Assembly: GCA_011389655.1 (NCBI GenBank)
Contig: JAABTX010000020.1
Location: 1-39,953, forward strand
Origin: Thioalkalivibrio sp.
GTDB lineage: Bacteria > Pseudomonadota > Gammaproteobacteria > Ectothiorhodospirales > Ectothiorhodospiraceae
Reading direction: 5' to 3'
DNA: 39,953 nt
Each line of letters starts with the position of its first letter. Within the stretch, counting starts at the first letter, position 1. The notes under the pieces are model-generated. The model saw nothing but the letters and a program-made list of their open reading frames with translations. It was not told the DNA's origin and did not search any database. Position numbers and translations under genes: made by a program. Below are positions 10,544 through 17,242 of this stretch, in pieces.

Positions 10544-12033
10544 GGGCCGGCACTCCTCGACGCCAGCCGCTGCGCCAGCTCGCGGTCACTGAACGGGAAC
10601 TCCGTTCCGGCCAAGTTCTGGGTCGTCTCGTGTCCCTTGCCGGCGATCAGCACGACGTCGCCTGCACCGGACTCGGCCACGGCGGTCTCGATGGCCGTGG
10701 CCCGGGATCCGATGTCGCGCACCAACGCCGTTTTGGAACAGCCGCGCAGGACCTCGCGGCGGATCGCTCCGGGCTCCTCGTCGCGCGGGTTGTCATCGGT
10801 CACGATCACCTCGTCGGCCAGCCGGCTGGCCACCTCGCCCATCATCGGACGCTTGCCGGGATCGCGGTTGCCACCACACCCGAAGACCACCCGGAGGCGT
10901 CCCTCGGCATGCGGCCGCAGCGCCAGCAGCGCCGACTCCAGCGCTCGCGCGGTATGTGCGTAGTCCACGACCAGGGCCGGACCGCCCGGCACCGTGAACC
11001 GCTCCATCCGGCCCGGCACTCCCCGCACGCGTTCGAGCGCGCGCATGGCGGGCTCCGGCGGATGTCCCAGGGCCATCAGGGTGCCCAGGGTGGCGAGCAG
11101 GTTGGCCACCTGAAAGGTCCCGAGCAGCGGCGCCCGTACCCGCCCGTGCAGGGATCCGATCGTCACGTCGAAGGCGAGCCCGTCGCCGCTGGCCTGGACG
11201 TGGTCCGCGCGGATGTGACGATCGGCCGCGCCAGGCGCCGGCCCGCCGCCGTAGGTCCAGCAGTCGGCGATCCGTTGCGGTCCCCGGCCGATCTCCTCGA
11301 ACAGGCGGCGGCCGAGGGCGTCGTCGGCATTGAGCACCGCCGCCCGGAGCCCGGGCATCCGGAACAGCCGGGACTTGGCCTCGCCGTAGGCCGCCATCGA
11401 TCCGTGGTAGTCCAGGTGATCGCGTCCGAGATGGGTCAGCACCGCAACCGTCGGGCGCAGACCCTCGAGACGTCCCTGGACCAGTGCATGGGACGAGGCC
11501 TCCAGTGCCACCGCGTCATATCCGTCGCGGGCCAGTTCCCCGAGATACCGGTGGAGCCGCAGCACATCGGGCGTCGTGTGGCCGGTGGGAGTCAGCGTCT
11601 CCGGGGAGCCGACACCCAGGGTTCCGATCACCGCGCAGCGGACGCCCAGTCCGGTGAGTGCACTGCTGACCTGGTGGCTGACGGAGGTCTTTCCGTCGGT
11701 ACCCGTGATCGCGATCAGCGGCCTGTGCGCGGGCCAGGCGCCGAAGAGGCGGCGCGCCAGGTCGGGCAGTCGCCCGCGCAGGCCGAATACGCGCACGAAT
11801 CGCGGATCCTCGAATCCCGGATCCGCCCGCTCGTCCCAGAGCACCGCGACCGCACCCCGCGCCAGCGCGTCGGCGGCAAAGTCCAGACCGTGGGCCCGCG
11901 TGCCCCTCAACGCGACGAAGGCCCAACCCGGCGCCAGGTCCGCGCTGCTCATCGACAGACCCCGCACCCGGATCTCCGGCAAGGCCCGCCCTTCCGGCAG
12001 CAGGGACGAGAGTGGCAATGCCGCGCCGGTCAT
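10540..12033 (-). CDS. murE: UDP-MurNAc-L-alanyl-D-glutamate ligase, meso-diaminopimelate type
   Basis: MurE adds the third residue of the stem peptide. The 497-residue sequence has the ATP loop GTDGKTS (111-117), the TPTGHTTPD region (148-156), the RDHLDYHG segment (204-211), and VTDDNPRDEEP, with DNPR at 414-417. In known MurE enzymes DNPR marks specificity for meso-diaminopimelate, whereas lysine-adding enzymes have a different motif. The cell wall is therefore inferred to be of the Gram-negative DAP type. The ATG at 12031-12033 shares ATGA with ftsI, and the stop shares ATGA with murF. Confidence 0.97.
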   Translation of the reverse strand: MTGAALPLSSLLPEGRALPEIRVRGLSMSSADLAPGWAFVALRGTRAHGLDFAADALARGAVAVLWDERADPGFEDPRFVRVFGLRGRLPDLARRLFGAWPAHRPLIAITGTDGKTSVSHQVSSALTGLGVRCAVIGTLGVGSPETLTPTGHTTPDVLRLHRYLGELARDGYDAVALEASSHALVQGRLEGLRPTVAVLTHLGRDHLDYHGSMAAYGEAKSRLFRMPGLRAAVLNADDALGRRLFEEIGRGPQRIADCWTYGGGPAPGAADRHIRADHVQASGDGLAFDVTIGSLHGRVRAPLLGTFQVANLLATLGTLMALGHPPEPAMRALERVRGVPGRMERFTVPGGPALVVDYAHTARALESALLALRPHAEGRLRVVFGCGGNRDPGKRPMMGEVASRLADEVIVTDDNPRDEEPGAIRREVLRGCSKTALVRDIGSRATAIETAVAESGAGDVVLIAGKGHETTQNLAGTEFPFSDRELAQRLASRSAGP

Positions 12034-13748
12034 GATCGCGGCCCTCCCTGCTCCTGCGCCATGCGCAGCTCCGGTGCCTCGAGCCGGTCCGGCGGCACGT
12101 TGAACAGTCGCAGGGCGCTCTCCACCACGGTCGAGAAGACCGGTGCCGCAACCGCGCCGCCGTAGTACACGCCGTCGTCGGGTTCGTCGATCACCACCAC
12201 CATCACGAAACGCGGACTGGACACCGGGGCAACGCCGACGAAGGTGGAGTAGTAGCGGTCCGAGGCATACCCGCCGGCGATGGCCTTGCGGGTGGTTCCG
12301 GTCTTGCCGGCGACCCGATAGCCGGCGATCGCCGCCTGGCGCGCGGTACCCTCGGCGCCGGTCACATGCTCCATCATCGCCAGGATCTGCCGTGCGGTGC
12401 CACGGCTCATCACGTCTTCGGGCCGGCGTTCATCACCGGCCGTTTCCACCAGCCGCAGCGGTATCCGCTGTCCGTCATTGGCGAAGACGGTATAGGCGGC
12501 GGCGAGATGCAGCGGCGTCACCGACAGCCCGTAGCCATAACCGAGCGTGGCCTGCTCGACGCGGCGCCAGGTCGGGAAGTCCCGCAGCAGCCCTCTGGTC
12601 TCGCCGGGCAGCCCGGTCTCCAGGTGGCGCCCGAATCCGGCCCGGTCCAGCATGCGCCAGAAATCTTCGGGGGGTGTCTCCAGCGCGAGCTGCGTGGAAC
12701 CGACGTTCGAAGAGCGGGAGATCAGCGTGGTCAGGTCGATGCGTCCGAAGTCCCGGATGTCGCGCACCGTGTGCCGACCGACCCGCATCGTGCCCGGAGC
12801 GGTATCGAGTTCCACGTCCGCGCTCACGGTGCCCGTCTCCAGCGCTGAGGCCACGGTGAACGGCTTGATCACGGAGCCCGGCTCCAGCGTGTCGGTGACC
12901 GCGCGGTTCCGCGTCAGTGACAGATCCAGCCGGACCCGGTTGTTCGGATTGAAGCCGGGCTGGTTCACCAGGGCGAGGATGTCGCCGCTGAGGGCGTCCA
13001 CCAGCACCGCGGAGCCTCCGCGGGCCTGGTGCGCCTGCACCGCGGCCTTCAGCTCGCGGTAGGCGAGATACTGCAGGCGCTGGTCGATGGTGAGGCGCAG
13101 ATCGTGCCCGTCCTCGGCGGAGCGGATCGCGGCCACGTCACGGATGCTCTGACCGTGACGGTCGCGCAGCACGCGCTTGGCGCCGGGCCTTCCGGAGAGC
13201 CAGCCGTCGAACGCGAGCTCCATGCCCTCCTGGCCGCGCTCGTCGATGTCAGTGAAGCCGATGATGTGCGCGGTGGCCTCGCCGTGGGGATAGTAGCGGC
13301 GGAATTCGCGCATCAGCGCGACGCCCGGCACACCGAGCGCGGACACCTGCTGCGCCTGCTCCGGCGGCAGATGACGCCTGAGGTACACGAATTCGCGATC
13401 GGCGCGCGTCTCGATACGGGCCCGAAGCATGGCCGGCTCGAGCTCCAGCACGCGCGCCAGCTCGGGCAGCCGTTCGGCCGCGGCCAGCAGCTCGCCCGGA
13501 TGCGCCCAGACGGTCTCCACCGGGCCGGAGATCGCAAGGGGCTCGCCGTTGCGGTCGGTGATCATCCCCCGGTGCGCCGGTTCCTGGACGGTGCGGACCT
13601 GCCGTGCCTCGCCCTGCCCCTGCAGGAACTCCTGCTTCAGCACCTGGAGGTCCATTGCTCGGAGCACCAGCAGCGCGGTGAAGACGAGCAGACCGGCCGC
13701 GAGCACCTTCAGGCGCCAGTGGCTGACCTCGCGTCTCAGCGCCCCCAT
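12030..13748 (-). CDS. ftsI: FtsI (PBP3), septal peptidoglycan transpeptidase
   Basis: FtsI is the class B penicillin-binding protein that cross-links septal peptidoglycan with FtsW. The 572-residue product has a short cytoplasmic tail, one membrane anchor (about 14-32), a pedestal domain, and a transpeptidase domain with the three active-site motifs: SVIK (292-295, catalytic Ser292), SSN (346-348) and KTG (482-484). The start is the ATG at 13746-13748, preceded by GAGGGTGG. The open frame upstream of it overlaps ftsL and is not conserved sequence. The gene overlaps ftsL by 13 bases and murE by 4. Confidence 0.97.
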   Translation of the reverse strand: MGALRREVSHWRLKVLAAGLLVFTALLVLRAMDLQVLKQEFLQGQGEARQVRTVQEPAHRGMITDRNGEPLAISGPVETVWAHPGELLAAAERLPELARVLELEPAMLRARIETRADREFVYLRRHLPPEQAQQVSALGVPGVALMREFRRYYPHGEATAHIIGFTDIDERGQEGMELAFDGWLSGRPGAKRVLRDRHGQSIRDVAAIRSAEDGHDLRLTIDQRLQYLAYRELKAAVQAHQARGGSAVLVDALSGDILALVNQPGFNPNNRVRLDLSLTRNRAVTDTLEPGSVIKPFTVASALETGTVSADVELDTAPGTMRVGRHTVRDIRDFGRIDLTTLISRSSNVGSTQLALETPPEDFWRMLDRAGFGRHLETGLPGETRGLLRDFPTWRRVEQATLGYGYGLSVTPLHLAAAYTVFANDGQRIPLRLVETAGDERRPEDVMSRGTARQILAMMEHVTGAEGTARQAAIAGYRVAGKTGTTRKAIAGGYASDRYYSTFVGVAPVSSPRFVMVVVIDEPDDGVYYGGAVAAPVFSTVVESALRLFNVPPDRLEAPELRMAQEQGGPRS

Positions 13749-14020
13749 GAACCACCCTCGACGTAGATGATCCGGTCCGGTCCGGGGCGGATCATGTTCA
13801 GGCGTTCCCGTGCTCCGGTCTCGATCCTCGCCTGTGTCGCCCAGGTGGCCTGCTCGAGCTGCAGCTGTGTCCACTCTAGGTTCAGCGCATCGCGCTGCTG
13901 CAGCTGCGCCTGGTGCTCGATGAAGGCCTGGCGTGCCTCGTGACGCGCGACGACCACGCCGATCGCCGACGCGAAGACCAGCGCCGCAAGCAGGATCTGG
14001 AGGATCAGCACCCGGCTCAC
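13736..14020 (-). CDS. ftsL: FtsL, divisome bitopic protein
   Basis: FtsL forms the FtsQLB complex that activates FtsWI. The 94-residue product consists of a very short cytoplasmic end, one membrane helix (about residues 3-22), and a periplasmic coiled coil rich in Gln, Leu and Glu. It closes with ARERLNMIRPGPDRIIYV, like other gammaproteobacterial FtsL proteins. I chose the GTG at 14018-14020, which shares GTGA with the rsmH stop and follows GGAGAGGA by 4 bases. A longer ATG start 19 codons upstream would add a cysteine-containing tail inside rsmH and is less likely. Identification rests on position, size and topology as well as sequence. Confidence 0.9.
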   Translation of the reverse strand: MSRVLILQILLAALVFASAIGVVVARHEARQAFIEHQAQLQQRDALNLEWTQLQLEQATWATQARIETGARERLNMIRPGPDRIIYVEGGSWGR

Positions 14021-14952
14021 GGGTTCCTCTCCGCGACCCGCATCACCGCAGAGCGTGCACGCGGATTGCGCGCGCATTCCTGCGGGCCGGGACGCACCGG
14101 CTTGCCCACGGCCCGGAGCGGGGGCTTCACGACCCCGGGCTCGACCGGAAGACCGCGCGGCAGGCGCGGCCCAGCGACATCCGTGCGTCCCTGGAACGCG
14201 CGCTTGACGAGGCGGTCCTCGAGCGAGTGAAAACTGATCACCACCAGCCGCGCGCCCGGCCTGAGCACCGCCGGAATGGTCTGCAGCCAGGCCCGCAGCT
14301 CGCCCAGCTCATCGTTTGCCAGGATGCGCAGCGCCTGGAAGGTGCGGGTCGCCGGATGCCGGCCGGGTTCCCTGCGCGGCACCGCGCGGCCTACCAGATC
14401 CGCGAGCTGGGCGGTGCGGGTGATCGGGGCGCTGCGCCGGGCATCGACGATCGCGCGGGCGATGCGGCGGGAATAGCGTTCCTCGCCCAGCGTGTAGATG
14501 GTGTCGGCAAGCGCCTTCTGGTCGGCCCGGTTGAGCCACTCGCAGACCGGGACACCGGCGTCCGGGTCCATGCGCATGTCCAGCGGGCCGTCCTGCTGAA
14601 AACTGAAGCCGCGCGACGGCTCGTCCAGCTGCGGCGAGGAGACCCCGAGGTCCAGCAGCACCCCGTCGACCCCGTCTTCGGGCCAGTGTAGCCGGACCGC
14701 CTCAACCATGTGCGAAAAGCGCTCCCTTGTGAACGTGAATCGGGGATCGGCCGACAATTGCCGGGCGGCCTCGTGAGCGGCCGGGTCGCGGTCCATCGCC
14801 AGGAGTCCACCCCGAGGGCCCAGCCTCGAGAGGATGGCCCGACTGTGCCCGCCCCGGCCGAAGGTGCCGTCCACGTAGCGGCCGGCAGGCTGGATCGCGA
14901 GGCCCTCCAGTACCGCCTCCAGCAGCACCGGTATATGCGGGACGCCGTTCAC
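14017..14952 (-). CDS. rsmH: 16S rRNA (cytosine-1402 N4) methyltransferase
   Basis: RsmH (MraW) methylates N4 of C1402 in 16S rRNA using S-adenosylmethionine, in the P site next to the base modified by RsmI, whose gene lies just beyond rnpB. The 311-residue length is typical. Seen: the SAM-binding motif DGTFGRGGHSRAIL (about 29-42), LLAMDRDPAA, DGVLLDLGVSSPQLDEPSRG, the SFQQDGPLDMRMD segment, and VISFHSLEDRLVK. The start is a GTG at 14950-14952, five bases after the mraZ stop. No good ribosome site is visible, so it probably depends on coupling with mraZ. Confidence 0.96.
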   Translation of the reverse strand: MNGVPHIPVLLEAVLEGLAIQPAGRYVDGTFGRGGHSRAILSRLGPRGGLLAMDRDPAAHEAARQLSADPRFTFTRERFSHMVEAVRLHWPEDGVDGVLLDLGVSSPQLDEPSRGFSFQQDGPLDMRMDPDAGVPVCEWLNRADQKALADTIYTLGEERYSRRIARAIVDARRSAPITRTAQLADLVGRAVPRREPGRHPATRTFQALRILANDELGELRAWLQTIPAVLRPGARLVVISFHSLEDRLVKRAFQGRTDVAGPRLPRGLPVEPGVVKPPLRAVGKPVRPGPQECARNPRARSAVMRVAERNP

Positions 14953-14957
14953 GGGAT

Positions 14958-15407
14958 TCAGAGCGCGATGGATTCGAGCGCTTCGCTGAGTGCTTCATCC
15001 GCATCCTCCCCGAACCAGAGTTCGCGGTTGCGGGACCAGGTATCCTCGTCCCATATCTCGAACTTCTTGCCCTGTCCCACCAGCACCACCCTCTTCGACA
15101 GTCCCGCGAACTCGCGCAACGGCGGCGGCAGCAGCAGCCGGCCCTGCCCGTCCAGGTCGCATTCCGTCGCATGCCCCACCAGCAGGCGCTGCAGCTTGCG
15201 CACGTGGGAATTGATGTTCGGGCGCGACATCAGGGCCTGTTCGATGCGCTCCCACTCGGGTGCCGGGTACAGAAGCAGGCAACCGTCGCGGTCGACGGTG
15301 ATCACCATGTGACCACTGCAGTCCTCGATGAGGGCATCACGATAGCGCGCGGGTACGGCGACACGCCCCTTCGCGTCCACACTCAGTTGGCTGACCCCTC
15401 GGAACAT
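14958..15407 (-). CDS. mraZ: MraZ, transcriptional regulator of the dcw operon
   Basis: MraZ is an AbrB-like DNA-binding protein that represses its own dcw promoter by binding repeated TGGG boxes. The 149-residue product has the expected two SpoVT/AbrB-type half-domains, DAKGRVAVPARYRDAL near residue 12 and DGQGRLLLPPPLREFAGL in the second half. The ATG at 15405-15407 follows GAGG by 7 bases. A longer frame through the promoter was rejected. It is the first gene of the operon, directly downstream of three GTGGG boxes at 15427-15451. Confidence 0.96.
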   Translation of the reverse strand: MFRGVSQLSVDAKGRVAVPARYRDALIEDCSGHMVITVDRDGCLLLYPAPEWERIEQALMSRPNINSHVRKLQRLLVGHATECDLDGQGRLLLPPPLREFAGLSKRVVLVGQGKKFEIWDEDTWSRNRELWFGEDADEALSEALESIAL

Positions 15408-15426
15408 TTGAGTGCCTCGTCGGGGA

Positions 15427-15451
15427 CCCACTTGTCCCCACGCTCCCCCAC
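15427..15451 (-). promoter_or_regulatory. MraZ operator: three GTGGG boxes at 10-base spacing
   Basis: On the minus strand GTGGG occurs at 15451-15447, 15441-15437 and 15431-15427, exactly ten bases apart. This places the boxes on the same face of the helix. Known MraZ operators are short TGGG-containing direct repeats separated by five bases, which gives this same ten-base period. The array starts just downstream of the -10 element, near the predicted transcription start, so bound MraZ would block the promoter. Confidence 0.75.
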
Positions 15452-15459
15452 TTTCCGAC

Positions 15460-15489
15460 ACTATATGGACGGCCCGCAGCACCCGTCAA
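15460..15489 (-). promoter_or_regulatory. Sigma-70-type promoter of the dcw operon (mraZ)
   Basis: Minus strand: -35 TTGACG (15489-15484), 18-base spacer, -10 TATAGT (15465-15460). Both hexamers match 5 of 6 consensus positions. Upstream, A/T runs at 15492-15497 and 15510-15516 (T runs on the transcribed strand) stand out in this GC-rich sequence and resemble an UP element. The predicted start, near 15453, is about 45 bases before the mraZ ATG. No other strong promoter is visible inside the tightly overlapped operon. Confidence 0.72.
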
Positions 15490-15684
15490 GCAAAAAATGC
15501 AGGGATCCCAAAAAAATAAGCGTTCGGCGACAAAGACTTACGCACGCGGATTGCAACGGATGCGGGAGCCGTAAAACGTCCCAAAAGCGGAGTCTTGGGG
15601 GGCTAAGTTAAGAGTTCACTTGAGCTATATGAGGCATTGAGGGGACAGGGGGTCCCGCAGCCGGGGGCATGGGTGGGGAAAAGT

Positions 15685-16038
15685 GGGAGCCGGCCTGTAA
15701 GCCGGGTTCTGTCGAGGACCGTCATTCCTCTGGGACGCCTGTCACCAGACGCCTCGAGCAGCCTACCCGGGTGCGATGCGGGCCACATCATGGCACCCCT
15801 ATTTGGCCTTGCTCCGGACGGGGTTTACCCTGCCACGCACTGTTGCCAGGCGCGCGGTGCGCTCTTACCGCACCATTTCACCCTTACCTGTGGACCGGAC
15901 ACTGCCGGACCCATCGGCGGTATGTTTTCTGTGGCACTTTCCGTCGGCTCGCGCCGCCCAGGCATTACCTGGCGTCCCGCCCTGCGGAGCCCGGACTTTC
16001 CTCCACGCTGGCGCGCAGCGACGATCCGGCCGACTCCC
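15685..16038 (-). ncRNA. rnpB: RNase P RNA (type A)
   Basis: This is the catalytic RNA that trims the 5' leader of tRNA precursors. Conserved segments are visible on the minus strand in the correct order: GAGGAAAGTCCGGGCTCC near the 5' end, ACAGAAAACATACCGCC, GGTAAGGGTGAAATGG followed by GGTAAGAGCGCACC, GGTAAACCCC with GGAGCAAGGCCAAATAGGG, AGAGGAATGACGG, and ACAGAACCCGGCTTAC near the 3' end. The ends were placed by the P1 helix: GGGAGTCGGCC (16038-16028) pairs with GGCCGGCTCCC (15695-15685) with one G-U pair. A matching promoter lies just upstream. The location between rsmI and mraZ is the same as in Pseudomonas. Confidence 0.95.
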
Positions 16039-16045
16039 GCCTCTT

Positions 16046-16074
16046 CTTTTACGCGCCGCCGGGTCCGGACGCAA
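16046..16074 (-). promoter_or_regulatory. Probable rnpB promoter
   Basis: Minus strand: -35 TTGCGT (16074-16069), 17-base spacer, -10 TAAAAG (16051-16046). The hexamers are only moderate (3 and 4 of 6 matches), but the predicted start falls at about 16039, next to the 5' end deduced independently from P1 pairing. Confidence 0.45.
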
Positions 16075-16082
16075 CCGGTGGC

Positions 16083-16164
16083 GCGTCATGCGCAAGCCGC
16101 CAATCGGCGGTGCAGCGCAGCCTGCGCCGAGAAGGCCAGGATGGCTTTACCTTCCGCATGACGC
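16083..16164. repeat. 82-base inverted-repeat unit upstream of rnpB
   Basis: The unit is bounded by GCGTCATGCGCAAG (16083-16096) and its near-perfect inverted copy CTTCCGCATGACGC (16151-16164), 13 of 14 positions matching. Inside are a small hairpin around CCGCCAATCGGCGG and the sequence GCCAGGATGGCTTTAC (16135-16150). The latter recurs as a perfect 16-base inverted copy at 16181-16196, inside the neighbouring palindromic element. It contains no gene. It may be a second small element or part of a larger composite one. It sits just upstream of the proposed rnpB promoter. Confidence 0.55.
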
Positions 16165-16165
16165 A

Positions 16166-16324
16166 CTAGGGAAGCGCTGAGTAAAGCCATCCTGGCTTTC
16201 TCAGCGCACACTGCGCTGCAAATGTGATTTGCAGCTTGCTTCAGAATCAACCACCTGCGGCGGTCGATTCTGGCGGCACTTCCGTGTGCCGCAGGGAAAC
16301 GCCGATAAATCAGCGTTTCCCTAG
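16166..16324. mobile_element. Palindrome-rich MITE-like element between rsmI and rnpB
   Basis: The ends are imperfect inverted repeats: CTAGGGAAGCGCTGA (16166-16180) and TCAGCGTTTCCCTAG (16310-16324), 14 of 15 matching. If CTAG is a 4-base target duplication, the element proper is 16170-16320 (151 bases). Inside are five consecutive dyads: 16174-16207 (15 pairs, one bulge), 16215-16235 (9-base perfect arms), 16242-16272, 16273-16292 (7-base perfect arms) and 16294-16321 (13-base arms, one mismatch). There is no coding capacity. Small size, terminal repeats and a possible target duplication fit a non-autonomous miniature transposable element. The rsmI stop codon TAG lies inside the right-hand CTAG. 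The family is not recognised, and copies elsewhere in the genome cannot be seen from here. Confidence 0.6.
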
Positions 16325-17208
16325 GAAGCCGGGTCCCCGGCTGCGAGCTGCAGGGCGCGAGCGTACAGCCGATTGCGTGCGACTCCGGTGATCCGCACCG
16401 CCAGGCGGACCGCCTGCTTCAGGGGCAGCTCCCCGACCAGGGCACCGAGCACCCGTTCGACCTCTTCCTCCAGTTCCGGATCGCCCCCGGCATTCTGCAT
16501 TGGCCGGTGCGGCGCGATTACCAGCACGAATTCGCCCCGGGTCCGGTTCGGATCCCGCTCGATCCAGCCGGCCAGCATCGACGCCGGGCCGAAGAAGTGT
16601 TCCTCGAACTGCTTGGTCATCTCCCGGGCGAGGAAGATCCCGCGTTCCGGCGCAAGCTCCGCCAGATCCGCCGCGGCGCCAGCAACCCGGTGCCCGGATT
16701 CGAAACAGACCACGGTAACGGGATAGCCCAGCAATGCCCCGAGCCGTTCCCGTCGGGCCGGCCCGGAGGCGGGCAGAAAACCCTCGAAACAGAAGCGGTC
16801 GGAGGGCAGGCCGGCAACGGACAACGCCGCGAGCGCAGCACCGGGACCGGGCACCGGCAGCACCTCGAGCCCCGCCTCGCGGCAGGCCCGCACGAGCCGG
16901 TAACCGGGATCGGAAAGCAGGGGCGTCCCGGCGTCCGACACCAGCGCGAGGTCCTGACCCTGCCGCAGGCCCTCCACGAGCCCGGGGACCCGGGCCTCCT
17001 CGTTGTGCTCGTGCAGGCTCATCAGGGGCGTCGAGATTCCCAGTCGGGACAGCAGGCGCCCGCTGTGACGCGTATCCTCGGCCGCGATCAGATCGACACC
17101 TGCCAGCACCCGACGCGCGCGCGGCGCCAGGTCTTCGAGATTTCCTATTGGCGTGGCGACCACCCAGAGTTTCCCGGGTCGCGTTGACAGCGTGTGGCGC
17201 TCTTTCAA
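16321..17208 (-). CDS. rsmI: 16S rRNA (cytidine-1402 2'-O) methyltransferase
   Basis: RsmI methylates the ribose of C1402 in 16S rRNA, the same nucleotide whose base is modified by RsmH. Seen: an N-terminal tetrapyrrole-methylase-like fold with KLWVVATPIGNLEDL, DLIAAEDTRHSGRLL, SLHEHNE, LVSDAGTPLLSDPGYRLV and VPGPGAALAALSVAGLP, then a C-terminal RsmI extension. No ATG or GTG exists at a suitable place. I chose the TTG at 17206-17208, preceded by GGGGGAG six bases away, which gives 295 residues (E. coli 286). Upstream in-frame codons would run into the divergent lpoA gene. The stop codon lies within the border of the adjacent palindromic element. Confidence 0.92.
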   Translation of the reverse strand: MKERHTLSTRPGKLWVVATPIGNLEDLAPRARRVLAGVDLIAAEDTRHSGRLLSRLGISTPLMSLHEHNEEARVPGLVEGLRQGQDLALVSDAGTPLLSDPGYRLVRACREAGLEVLPVPGPGAALAALSVAGLPSDRFCFEGFLPASGPARRERLGALLGYPVTVVCFESGHRVAGAAADLAELAPERGIFLAREMTKQFEEHFFGPASMLAGWIERDPNRTRGEFVLVIAPHRPMQNAGGDPELEEEVERVLGALVGELPLKQAVRLAVRITGVARNRLYARALQLAAGDPAS

Positions 17209-17212
17209 TACT
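17184..17212 (+). promoter_or_regulatory. Probable lpoA promoter
   Basis: Plus strand: consensus -35 TTGACA (17184-17189), 17-base spacer, -10 AATACT (17207-17212, 4 of 6). The predicted start near 17219 gives a leader of about 24 bases before the lpoA GTG at 17243. The promoter covers the first codons of the divergent rsmI gene. Confidence 0.55.
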
Positions 17213-17242
17213 GGCTCCCCCTCATTGGTCCAAGAACCTGTC

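Noticed and set aside
15490-15684. Small gene or terminator between rnpB and the mraZ promoter
   Set aside because: Short frames here are not supported by ribosome sites or composition. Weak dyads (for example CCCAA/TTGGG near 15580) lack a U tract, so I see only the promoter-upstream A/T tracts.
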